Positions 33,878-46,910 of a DNA stretch of 64,000 nt are shown here, piece by piece. The notes under the pieces are model-generated. The model was not told the origin of the DNA and searched no databases. It saw nothing but the letters and a program-made list of their open reading frames with translations. The position numbers were made by a program, and so were the translations under genes. This DNA is from Microcebus murinus (lineage: Eukaryota; Chordata; Mammalia; Primates; Cheirogaleidae), in NCBI RefSeq assembly GCF_040939455.1, contig NC_134136.1:75220001-75284000 (forward strand). Direction: 5' to 3'. Each line of letters opens with the position of its first letter. Positions within the stretch are counted from its first letter, which is position 1.

Positions 33878-36800
33878 TTAATACCAGTTTGCTGGAGAAT
33901 ATATCTGGTGCTTGTTTTTCCATTCTTGGGATACTTCACTTAGTAGTATGGGTTCCAGCTTTAACCAGGAAAATATAAGATGTGCTATATCACCATTGTT
34001 TCTTAGAGCTGAATAGTACTCCATGGTATTCATATACCACATTTTATTAATCCATTCTTGGATTGATGGGCACTTGGGCTGTTTCCAAAGCCTTGCAATT
34101 ATGAATTGTACTGCTATAAACATTCGAGTGCAGGTGTCTTTTTTGTAGAGTGTCACTGGACCATTTGGGTAGATGTGCAGCAATGGGATTGCTGGATCAA
34201 ATGGTAGATTCACTTGTATCGCTTTAAGGTATCTCCATATTGCTTTCCACAGAGGTTGAACTAGTTTGCAGTCCCACCATCAGTGTAGGAGTGTTCCTCT
34301 CTCTCCGCAACCACGCCAGCATTTATTGTTTGGAGATTTTTTGATAAAGGCCATTCTCACTGGGGTTAAGTGATATCTCATTGTGGTTTTGATTTGCATT
34401 TCCCTGATGATTAGAGATGTTGAGCATTTCTTCATATGTTTGTTGGCCATTCTTCTGTCTTCTTTAGAAAAATTTCTGTTCAAATCCTTTGTCCACTTTT
34501 TAATGGGGTTATTTGTTTTTTTCTTCCTAATTTTCATGAGTTCTAAGTATATTCTAGTTATCAGTCCCTTATCGGATGCATAGGATGCAAAAATTTTCTC
34601 CCATTCTGTAGGTTGTCTGTTTACTTTCATGACTATTTCTTTGGCTGTGCAGAAGCTTTGTACTTTGATCATGTCCCATTTATTTAATTTTGTTGCTGCT
34701 GGGATTGCCTTTGGGGACTTCTTCATAAACTCTTTGCCCAGGCCAATGTCTAGGAGAGTGTTTCCAACATTTTCCTCTAGAATTCTAATAGTTTCATATC
34801 TTAGGTTTAAGTCTGTTATCCAGCGTGAGTTGGTTTTTGTGAGAGGTGAAAGGTGTGGGTCCTGTTTTAGCCTTCTACAGGTGGCTATCCAGTTTTCCCA
34901 GCACCATTTATTGAAGAGGGATTCTTTTCCCCAGCGTAAGTTTTTGTCTGCTTTGTCAAAGATGAGATGGCTATATGAGGATGGTTTTATATCAGGATTC
35001 TCATATCTGTTCCACTGGTCAATATTCCTGTTTTTGTGCCAATACCATATTGTTTTAATTACTACAGCTTTGTAGTATAGTTTGATATCTGGCATATTAA
35101 TGCCTCCCATTTTGTTTTTGTTGCCTAGAATTGCTCTTGATATTCGGGGTCTTCTTTGGTTCCATACGAAGCGTAAAATTGTTTTTTCTATATCTGTGAA
35201 GAATGCTGATGGGATTTTAATAGGTATTGCATTGAATCTGTAGATCAGTTTGGGTAGTATAGACATTTTGATGATATTGAGTCTGCCGATCCACGAGCAT
35301 GGTATGGATTTCCATCTGTTTACATCCTCTGCTATTTCCTTCCTCAGTGTTTCATAGTTCTCCCTGTAGAGGTCTTTTACATCCTTGGTTAAGTAAATTC
35401 CTAGGTACTTTAATTTCTTTGTTGCTATTGTGAAGGGAATTGAGTCTTTGATTTGGTTCTCAATTAGATTGTTGTTGGCGTATATGAATGCCTCTGATTT
35501 CTGTGTATTGATTTTGTATCCTGAGACTTTACTAAATTCATTCATCAGTTCCAGGAGTTTCTTGGTGGAATCCTTGGGGTTATCTAGATACAATATCATA
35601 TCATCAGCAAACAGTGAAAGTTTGATCTCTTCTGCCCCTATTTGGGTACCTTTGATTCCATTTTCCTGTCTGATTGCTGTAGCCAAGACTTCCAGCACTA
35701 TGTTGAACAGAAGTGGAGATAGTGGGCAGCCTTGTCTGGTTCCAGTTCTAAGTGGGAATGATTTCAATCTTTCCCCATTCAGTATGATGTTGGCTATGGG
35801 TCTGTCATATATGGCTTGTATCATTTTTAGGTATGTCCCTTCTATGCCTATTTTCTTAAATGTTCGTATCATGAAAGGGTGTTGAATTTTGTCAAAAGCT
35901 TTTTCTGCATCTATTGAAAGAATCATGTGGTCTTTGTTTTTGCTTCTGTTTATGTGGTGAATTGCATTTATAGATTTACATATGTTGAACCATCCCTGCA
36001 TCCCTGGGATGAAGCCCACTTGGTCGTGGTGGATTATTTTTTTGATAAGTGTCTGGATTCGGTTAGCTAAGATTTTGTTGAAAATTTTTGCATCTATATT
36101 CATTAGGGATATTGGTCTGTAGTTTTCTTTTTTTGTTGCATCCTTTCCTGGTTTTGGTATCAGAGTAATATTCGCTTCATAAAAGGTGTCGGGGAGGTTT
36201 CCGTTCTTCTCGATGTGGAATAGTTTCCACAAGATAGGTACTAGTTCTTTGTAAGTATGGTAAAATTCAGGTGTGAAGCCATCTAGACCGGGACTTTTCT
36301 TTTTAGGGAGATTTTTAATTTCTGTTTCTATTTCAGCTGTTGAGATTGGTCTGTTCAGGGAATCTATTTCTTCCTGGTTGAGCCTAGAGGGGCTGTGTGT
36401 TTCTAGAAATTTGTCCATTTCCTCCACATTTTCCAGTTTGTGTGCATAAAGATTTTTGTAGCATTCATAAATTGTATCTTGTATCTCTTTGGGATCAGTT
36501 GTGATATCTCCTTTTTTATTCCTGATGGAGCTTATTAGAGATTTCTCTTTTCTGCTTTTCGTTAGCTTAGCCAATGGTGTGTCAATTTTGTTTATTTTTT
36601 CAAAGAACCAACTTTTTGTTTTATTAATCTCCTGAATAGCTTTCCTGTTTTCAATTTCGTTTAGTTCTGATTTGATCTTGTTGATTTCACTTCTTCTGCT
36701 GCGTTTGGGGTTGGTCTGTTCTTCTTTTTCCAGCTCTTTGAGTCGTTTCATTAGATTGTCTATTTGTGATCTTCTTTTCTTTTGCTTACAGGCATTTATG

Positions 36801-37747
36801 GAGATAAACTTTCCTCTCAGAACTTCTTTAGCTGTGTCCCAGAGAAGTTGATAACTTGTCTCTCCATTGTCATTTTGTTCATAGAACTTTTTTATTTCCG
36901 TCTTGATTTCTTCATTTATGAAGTAATCATTTAGTAGGAGGTTGTTTAATTTCCACTTTTTTGTGTTGAAATGTGAGTTTCTGTTAGGGTTGATTTCTAG
37001 TTTTATTCCACTGTGATCTGGGAAGGTCCATGGTATGATTTCTATTTTTTTAAATTTCTTGAGATTTTCTTTGTGTCCTAGGATATGGTTAATCTTAGAG
37101 AATGTCCCATGAGCTGATGAGAAGAACGTGTATTCAGTAGATTTGGGGTAGAATGTTCTGTAGATGTCTGTCAGACCCAATTGTTCTAGAGTTTTGTTTA
37201 AGTCCATTATTTCTTTATTAATTTTCTGTTTTGAGGATCTGTCTCGTGCCATCAGTGGGGTGTTGAAATCTCCGGCGATTATGGAGTTGCTATTAATCCA
37301 TTTGCTTAGCTCCAGTAAGGTTTGCTTTATGAATCTGGGTGCACCTAAGTTGGGTGCATATATATTTAAAATTGTTATCTCTTCTTGTTGGACTGTGCCC
37401 TTCACCATTATATAATGACCCTCTTTGTCTTTTACTACTTTTGTTGGTTTAAAAACTAAATTGTCTGAAATTAGAACTGCCACACCAGCCTTCTTTTGGC
37501 TTCTATTTGCTTGGAATATTGATCTCCACCCTTTTATTTTTAGTCCATATGCATCCTTGCAGGTTAGATGAGTTTCCTGAAGACAGCATATACTTGGCCT
37601 GTATTTTCTTATCCATTCAGCCAGCCTATGTCTCTTGAGTGGAGAGTTTAAGCCATTCACATTTATTGAGAGAACTGATAGGTAAGGTAGATTACTGATC
37701 ATTCTGTTGGGTTGGATGTTGTTGCTATGATTTCTGTCTTGAGCCAT
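33878..37747 (-). pseudogene. L1 ORF2 (endonuclease/reverse transcriptase), one nonsense codon
   Basis: In family terms this multidomain protein nicks target DNA and reverse-transcribes L1 RNA. The frame is open from ATG at 37747 for 1155 codons to TGA at 34280-34282, then continues open in the same frame to 33878, about 1289 codons overall. N-terminal endonuclease: SINVNGLN (27-34), QETHL with Glu58, and GDFNTPL. The conserved SDH triad reads PDH (about 37025, TCA to CCA against other copies here). Reverse transcriptase: FADD at residues 713-716. The stop replaces the Cys codon (TGC to TGA) in ...LLHCWWDC, so the Cys/His-rich C-terminal motif is cut and about 133 residues are lost. Endonuclease and RT domains would still be translated. 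Confidence 0.93.
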
Positions 37748-37788
37748 TGTAATATCTGGCCTTTAATATCTTTGTGTTATGATTGTTT

Positions 37789-38781
37789 TTATATTCGTGG
37801 GTTATTATTATGATGTTCCGTGCATAACGCTGTTTTAAGTACTTCTTGTAGGGCTGGTCTTGTCTTGGTGACTTCTCTGAGCCTTTGCTTGTCTGAAAAT
37901 GTTTTTATTTCTCCTTCATATTCGAAGCTTAGTTTTGCAGGGAATAATATTCTAGGCTGGGCATTGTTTTGTTTCAAAAGAGTGAGAATGGGGCCCCAGT
38001 CTCTCCTTGCTTGTAAAGTCTCATTAGAGAAGTCTGATGTTATTCGAATTGGCTTTCCCTTGTATGTTACTTGCTTCTTTTGTCTTACAGCTCTTAGAAG
38101 GGCCTCTTTAGTTGATACTTTGGTCAGTCTGATGACTGTATGTCGTGATGTCTTCCTGTTTGCGTTGAATCTCCCAGGGGTCCTCTGAGCTTCTTGAACT
38201 TGTATATCAAGATTTTGAGCAAGGCCTGGGAAGTTTTCCTCTATTATATCTTCAAACAGCTTGTCCAACCCTTGAGTGTTGTCTTCTTCCCCTTCTTGTA
38301 ACCCTATGACCCTCACATTAGGTTTCTTCACATAATCCCACAGCTCTTGTAGACTTTGCTCTTTTCTCTTGTTTCTCTGCTCTATTTCTGTGACTGATTT
38401 ATTTAATTGGAGGGTGTTATCTTCAAGCTCTGTGATTCTTTCTTCTGTTTCAGCTACCCTGTTCTTGAGACTTTCCACTGTATTTTGTAGTTCCTTGAAT
38501 TGATTCTTCATTTCCAGGAGTTCGGTTACACTTTTCTTCAATGTGTCTATTTCTTTTCTCATATCCTGGAGACTTTTTGTGGTTTCTTGGTGTTGGTTAT
38601 TGAGTTGTTGTTGCAGCTGTGTGAGTGTTCTTATGTTCCACATACGAAATTCCTCTTCTGTCATATTGGTTGCCTGATTTTGGTCAGTGTCCGTTTCTAG
38701 GGGGCTGGTGCTCCTCTTTGGGGGTGTGTTTTCCGTTTGGTTCTTCATATTTCCTGAGTTCTTTCGCTGATTTCTTCCCAT
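37789..38781 (-). CDS. L1 ORF1 protein, intact (330 aa)
   Basis: ORF1 proteins are RNA-binding nucleic-acid chaperones that trimerise and coat L1 RNA. This frame starts at ATGGGAAGAAATCAGCG and is uninterrupted. Residues 1-48 are polar and probably disordered. Residues 52-150 form a heptad-rich coiled coil (LQQQLNNQHQ ... SVTELLEMKNQFKELQNTVE ... EQSLQELWDYV). The RNA-recognition region starts at PNVRVIGL (154) and runs to about 248. The C-terminal domain (250-318) includes SNETLQARRDWGPILTLLK and ends TRPALQEVLKTAL. Length is close to the ~338 aa of human ORF1p. ORF2 follows after a 41 bp spacer (37748-37788), as in other primate L1s. It is the only intact protein-coding frame I can defend in the window; whether it is transcribed is unknown. 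Confidence 0.9.
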   Translation of the reverse strand: MGRNQRKNSGNMKNQTENTPPKRSTSPLETDTDQNQATNMTEEEFRMWNIRTLTQLQQQLNNQHQETTKSLQDMRKEIDTLKKSVTELLEMKNQFKELQNTVESLKNRVAETEERITELEDNTLQLNKSVTEIEQRNKRKEQSLQELWDYVKKPNVRVIGLQEGEEDNTQGLDKLFEDIIEENFPGLAQNLDIQVQEAQRTPGRFNANRKTSRHTVIRLTKVSTKEALLRAVRQKKQVTYKGKPIRITSDFSNETLQARRDWGPILTLLKQNNAQPRILFPAKLSFEYEGEIKTFSDKQRLREVTKTRPALQEVLKTALCTEHHNNNPRI

Positions 38782-40161
38782 GTTGATCAGTTGTTGTTTC
38801 TTTCCTTAGGTTATTGTTTGGGTATTCACACACCTTTTTTAGTTTCTGAGGCATTAGGTGGTGCCTGTGGGTGAAATTGGACCACTCCCTGTATATTGAG
38901 TCAGTGGGTGCCGTGGAAGGGCTGTGCAAGATGCCGTCCCTGTCAGTAGGTGGCGTTTGCTTGGAGGAACAGGCTATGGTGTTGATTTTGAGTCCTGTTA
39001 TCAGCTCTCGTTCTGGGCGGAGCTGGGTTGGGTAAGCCTGCCCTCAGGCCATTAGCAGGGGTGAAAGTCCTATCTCTGCTTCCAGGGAAAGCTGTCAGGG
39101 CGGGGCTGGAATGGTCCCGCTCAGCCAGAAAGTCTGGGTGTGGGGGTGGGGCTGTTTGAGACCCGCAGTCTGCAGCAGGCCTCGCTTCTTTCCACCCTCC
39201 CCAACTCCGCAGCTACTCCTGGGCCTCTGCCAGCAGGCCAGACCACAAGCCACCAGGCCTCCCCGGACTGTGATGCCGGCGGGGAGGTTCCCTGCACAGG
39301 AACGTCACCTGGGTTGGGCACACGGCCTCCTCCTGGGAGGAGGGTTGCCCTCTAGGACGCTGATCCACCCCTGGAGCCACACACACCTCAGTAGGCTGTT
39401 CACGTATAACCCTTCTGTGCCCCGGGCAATGCTAGCCCTCGGTGCAGGGGATCTGGTCTGCAGGTCCGAACTCTGGGTCCCAGAGTTCAAACTGAATTCC
39501 CACCAGGGAGAGGATTTCCGGTCCTAATTCACCCACAGGGAGCCCAAGCTTTGTCTATGTCTCTCAGCCTCTGAGTCGGCACCGTTTTCCTGGGAACACG
39601 GTGCCAGCAGCACCTGGGAGGGCGGGCGGGGTCCCAAACGGGAAGGTCCCGTTCCCTGGAGGTGCCTCCAGCTGGTGGCTGTATTGTCTCTCTGGGCAGC
39701 CGCGGGTATGGTCAGCGGAGGGGAGGAGGAGGCCATATGGCGCCTGCCGCGCGTCTCGGGTCCGTGCACACGGAGGTGCCCGGAGGAAGTTGGTATCCTG
39801 GTGCCACGTCTGCTACAGGCTCACCGTTGGCAGGCAGCGGCAGTCTCTGGGCTGGTGTCCGCAAGTCTCTCCACCCGCTGGGGAGCCCACCAGCAGTCCC
39901 GAATGCAGGGGAGGGGGAACAGCGAATCCACCTACCCTTGCTGCTGGTCTCCGCGCTGCTCCGGTGGTCTCAGCCTCCAGTTCTCCTCCGCAGCCTCCTC
40001 CCGTGGAGTCTCCCGGGGTCTCAGGTACCCCTCCTTCCGGCCCTTGTCCGCTGTATGCTCGTCTTCTTGCTTCTTTCCTCTAGTTTCTGCTAGAATCTGT
40101 CTTTTCTGTAGAGACCCTCTGTCTGGCGGTGTTATTCGTCCGCCTCTTGCTCCGCCCCCTC
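38782..40161 (-). promoter_or_regulatory. L1 5' UTR / internal promoter of the full-length copy
   Basis: A CpG-rich 1.38 kb upstream of ORF1. Its 5' terminal YY1-type core differs from the sibling copies: AAGAGGCGG (complement of 40140-40148) in place of AAGATGGCGG, i.e. one T missing. In human L1 this site positions transcription start at the element's first base, so initiation accuracy may be impaired here (inference). Confidence 0.7.
39737..40093 (+). CDS. Antisense ORF in L1 5' UTR (ORF0-like candidate), copy 2
   Basis: Same 118-codon frame as at 28891-29247, from ATG at 39737 (MAPAARLGSVHTEVPGG) to the stop in TTTCTGCTAG 68 bp inside the element. In this copy the frame is also open for 25 codons upstream (from an ATG at 39662), giving a 143-codon form. 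Hydrophobic C-terminus retained (LLPALVRCMLVFLLL). Position -3 is C in this copy, a weaker start context than in copies 1, 3 and 4. Confidence 0.4.
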   Translation: MAPAARLGSVHTEVPGGSWYPGATSATGSPLAGSGSLWAGVRKSLHPLGSPPAVPNAGEGEQRIHLPLLLVSALLRWSQPPVLLRSLLPWSLPGSQVPLLPALVRCMLVFLLLSSSFC

Positions 40162-40174
40162 CACATTCATTTTT
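40162..40174. repeat. Target-site duplication, right copy (CACATTCATTTTT)
   Basis: Perfect copy of 33588-33600 next to the L1 5' end. Confidence 0.88.
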
Positions 40175-40189
40175 ATTAAGCTAAATGTA

Positions 40190-42800
<2,611 letters not shown>

Positions 42801-43452
42801 TTTTTGATGTTATTTTTGACTGCTTGGCTTATATGACACCTGATGGGGCTCTCACTGGTCCCTACTGGTGGTGGCTGAGGGGAGGCAGAAGGGTTTCCCC
42901 AGGCCAACAACTTCTTGGTCAGGGAGGTATTTTGAAATATACTCAGAATTTTCTTATTAGGTATAGTGAGACCCATATATCAGGAGATGATTACCATTGA
43001 AAAGGTGGTTACTCACAGTGCCCAAGAGAAAGGAGCATGCCATGCTATGCAGGACTATACAAGGAAGTACCAGGATTGATCCGGAGGCAAAAGGAGAAAA
43101 AGGAAGGCATGAACAAGAGCTTTTATTGTGGTTTTCATGGGACAGAATGGACAAGGCAGGGTAGGCAAGCTGACTAGGCATAGGACTGGAAAGTCAGAAT
43201 AATTGTAGTGGGTTCTGGGTTATAGGAGTGGTCCTCACTTGCCTGGTACCTTATCCTGGAGTGATTTAGGGCAGGGGAATAGTGTCCCAGACTGCAAGAG
43301 CCTAACAAAAGGAGGTGGATGAAGGTATGAACTTGAAATTTGTTGGTTTGCATGCAGACAAGTCAGTTTCTATCTCTAATCTAAGAAAAGTTGGAGATGG
43401 GCAGTCCCTTCTCACTTAGCAAGGTCCCAGATGCCAGAACATCATAAAATAC

Positions 43453-43501
<49 letters not shown>

Positions 43502-43740
43502 TAATACAGGAGGGGAATATCAGACTTGTAAGGACAAAAAGCTTCTCTGGAATCTTTCTTGACTATGGCAGATGGATTGTCCCTGGCCTGACACCTTATC
43601 GTGGGGAGGATTCATCCTGCTGCAGTGTCTTCCAGGGGATCAGTGTCTCAAGGTGGATACTGGGAGGGGAAGGGAGACAAAGGCTCTGTGGGGAAGGTGA
43701 GCACCTTCCCCCAGCACATCATATTTAGCAGTGGGGGAAA
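42801..43740. other. Unassigned sequence with an (AT)n microsatellite
   Basis: 43455-43498 is a pure (AT)n tract of about 44 bp. Otherwise no gene or named repeat recognised. Confidence 0.55.
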
Positions 43741-44007
43741 TGTTATGGGCTGAAGTGTGCCCCTTCAATATTCATATGTTCAAGTCATAATCTCTGGTAC
43801 CTCAAAATGAGACTATTTGAAGATAGGTCTTTAAAGAGATTATTAAGTTAACATGAGGCCAATAGGGTGGGCCCTAATTCAATCTTACTGAAGTCCTTAT
43901 AAGAAAAGAAAGAGACACCTGGGATGTGAATTCACAGAGGAAAAACCATGTAAACTACACAGTTTGTGGTAAATAACTTATTATGGCAGTCCTAGCAAAC
44001 TAATACA
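43741..44007 (+). mobile_element. MLT1-type MaLR LTR
   Basis: Starts TGTTATGGGCTGAAGTGTGC, followed by ATTCATATGTTCAAGTC, GAGACTATTTGAAGATAGGT, TTTAAAGAGATTATTAAG, GGGCCCTAATTCAATCTTAC, CTTATAAGAAAAGAAAGAGA, and ends CCTAGCAAACTAATACA: the MLT1 order end to end, about 270 bp, solitary. Confidence 0.75.
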
Positions 44008-45050
44008 AAGAGGCTATTGGCCTATCTCCCTTGTGGGTGGTAGTGGCTCACCTGGTATTATCTAGGTTACTCCTTTCTATGACTGGATTAGAGGTTGATA
44101 AATATTGGGTCTGGGGTTTCCTTTTGCTGTAGAGTGGGGAAGACATGAGATATTAAGGTCCAAAACTAGTTTTTCTTATTATTATCATTTTTTTCCCTAC
44201 TTTCTAAGTTCTCACTGGTTTCCCCTTGCATTATTTCCAGGGCTTATGGTTGTATTTAGCAAGGAAGAGCAGGAAGAAAGGGATCTGTACTATATTGTTC
44301 AAACTGAAGTCCAAATACAATCATTTATTTAGCAAAGGAAGGTGTCTATAGAAAATTAAAGAAAAGGGAGATGTCTCATGGTGCCCACAGTACCTAATCT
44401 AGTATTGGGCATCTAGTGGAGGCTAAATACCCCTTCCTTTAAAATTGAACTGAATGTCAGTAATGACTCTTGTGACTTTCTGCAGCATAATCCTCAATAC
44501 TTCAACAGCTTGTTCATTTCTGAAGCTGCGGTTATTTAGCCCTAAACACAAACTCAGTCCCAACCAAGGATTTGGTACCATGCAATTGACGATCTACTCT
44601 AATCAGGAAATGTAAAGAGCATTGTGTCAATAACCAGATATGAATAATTTTGCCTTTGATGTTGCTTTAATTTTGTACCCCTGATTGCTATAGCTGAGAT
44701 CTTATCATATACTTCTAGCAATTAGGCTCTGTCCAATTAATGCTTAAGTCTTGTAGGCCAACTTAATCTAATGCTATATACCTCAATTTATCTCCCACTG
44801 GAGTCTTGTTCTTATCTTAAATCTTTAATTTTGGGGGAAGTATTCTTACTGCTGGACCACTATTGTCATGCCTATCTACCTGGTACCTATCTAATGCCTA
44901 CCGCCATAATTTCCACTTGTCGTGCCCTACCCAATCTCAAAATGTCTGCCGGATGCTGGATCTGTCTGATATCAACAGCCTGCTAACTTCTTGCTGCTAA
45001 GACTTGAACTAGGCACCTACCCTAATAAACCAGCAGAGCTGGTGCTAAAA
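44008..45050. other. Unassigned sequence
   Basis: No gene recognised. 44770-45040 has mixed composition and may be an old repeat I cannot name. Confidence 0.45.
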
Positions 45051-45054
45051 TATT

Positions 45055-45222
45055 GCTGATAAAATATAAGATGTCCAGTTAAACTTGAATTTCAAATAAT
45101 TTTAGTATAAATGTGTCCCAAATCTTGCATGAAACATAGTAAAACATAGTTTATTTGAAATACAAATTTAACTGAGTATTCTGTGTTTCTATTTGCTAAA
45201 TCTGGCAACCCTGCTGGGGCTG
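45055..45222. mobile_element. Palindromic MITE (nonautonomous DNA transposon)
   Basis: The two halves are imperfect inverted repeats. CCAGTTAAACTTGAATTTCA followed by AATAA on the left pairs with TTTATTTGAAATACAAATTT followed by AACTGAGTAT on the right. It ends at CTAAATCTGGCAACCCTG, typical of a palindromic mammalian MITE (possibly MER53; name uncertain). Confidence 0.6.
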
Positions 45223-45249
45223 TGTAAACCACAGCTCCCAGGTGTGTTA

Positions 45250-45615
<366 letters not shown>

Positions 45616-46893
45616 AACAATGGTTATTCTCTTCGGATTTTCAGTTGGGTTTTTTATTTATTCCATAATAAGAAACAAAATTGCCATGCAAGTGGACTTA
45701 AAATAGTTTTCATTTTTCTATCTTAGAAAATGACTGAAAATTAGACAACTGCTTGTGTCCTTTCAGACGCTCTTCAATAACCTCGTTGTGGGTAATAGGG
45801 TAAGCAGAATTGCATATGGTTCCAGAAGGAAAATTGAAAATTAATGAAAGAAGAAGCTTGATATCACATTGGATAGGGATGTTTTATATAACTAGTCATG
45901 CTTATTTCATTATACATAACAATCTCATTGATTAGAGGACAAATTGAGGTACCTTAATGTCACCTAATCACTGTGGTCCTAAAAAGCTAGAGGTACACAT
46001 ATTTAAGAAAAAATAAACTATATTGATAGCTCAAAATCTAGCTCTGGAATGAGATTGAGGGCAATAAACTTTTCTCAAAGACAATGGCCCATGAGGTTGT
46101 GATGTGACGACTTTATTTAAAAATGTCTGAAGATATTCTTCCCTTTTATAAATGTCAGAGTGTACCTGGTAGAGAAAACATTTTATTTTTGTAAAAGGGA
46201 TAAATATTGTTTAAAAATTCCCAGCAATTATTTTCCTCTTTTCAGAGTTAGAGAACAATTCACCTTTAAAACAGATTTTCTTTATTCTGAAAAAAAATAT
46301 TGCAATACCTCTTTTAAATTACATAAATGTAAATCAAGTACTCCATATTGTTCTTTGATAAGAGTTGTACCTGGATGCTAGTATAGGGATGGGAAAGATG
46401 AAATTGGCAATAGCTTAGGGTTTCAATACTCTTAATAAGTAATAGTATGTACTGTTCCTCCTATCATTGCTATGCATATCGATTTGTTCCTACAAAATTT
46501 ATGTAGGAATAAAGGATCATTATGGAAGAAGGTGAAGTAGACTTTCAAATCTCCCCCTTGCATTTCAAAAACAGTAAAACCAATCTGAGATTGAAGTGAC
46601 CTCGATTGAGGCAAGATGGCAGAAAACAAAGGCTTTGGGGAGGGAGAAAAAGTGTAACTAGTGACCCAAATGTGACATGAGAGTTAAGCTAGTTCTAGTT
46701 GGAGTGATGGTTGATGTATTGGTTCTTTGCTGGCTTAACTATATTAATGTTATGGTTGCACATTGAGGGAAAACAATTGATGGATGGATGAGGATGTGTG
46801 TGTGTCAGACAGGGAGAGAGAGAGAGGGAGAGATCAAAAGTTTTAACTCTTAAAGCCCATACCAATTAAGATGTAGAACATTCAGGGATGACC
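45616..46893. other. Unassigned AT-rich sequence
   Basis: A GT/GA-rich simple stretch lies at about 46795-46835. No gene recognised. Confidence 0.5.
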
Positions 46894-46910
46894 ACAAAAC
46901 CAGTAGGAGA

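Larger units (their letters stand above)
33601..40161 (-). mobile_element. Full-length L1 retrotransposon, - strand, nearly intact
   Basis: A 6.56 kb element: T-rich tail at 33601-33665, 3' UTR, ORF2 (37747 to 33878), ORF1 (38781 to 37789) and a 1.38 kb 5' UTR ending GGGGGCGGAGCAAGAGGCGG (minus strand). It is bounded by a perfect 13 bp target-site duplication and has the fewest coding lesions of any copy here, so it is among the youngest. Lesions seen: one in-frame TGA in ORF2, an endonuclease substitution and a 1 bp loss at the 5' YY1-like site. Confidence 0.96.
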
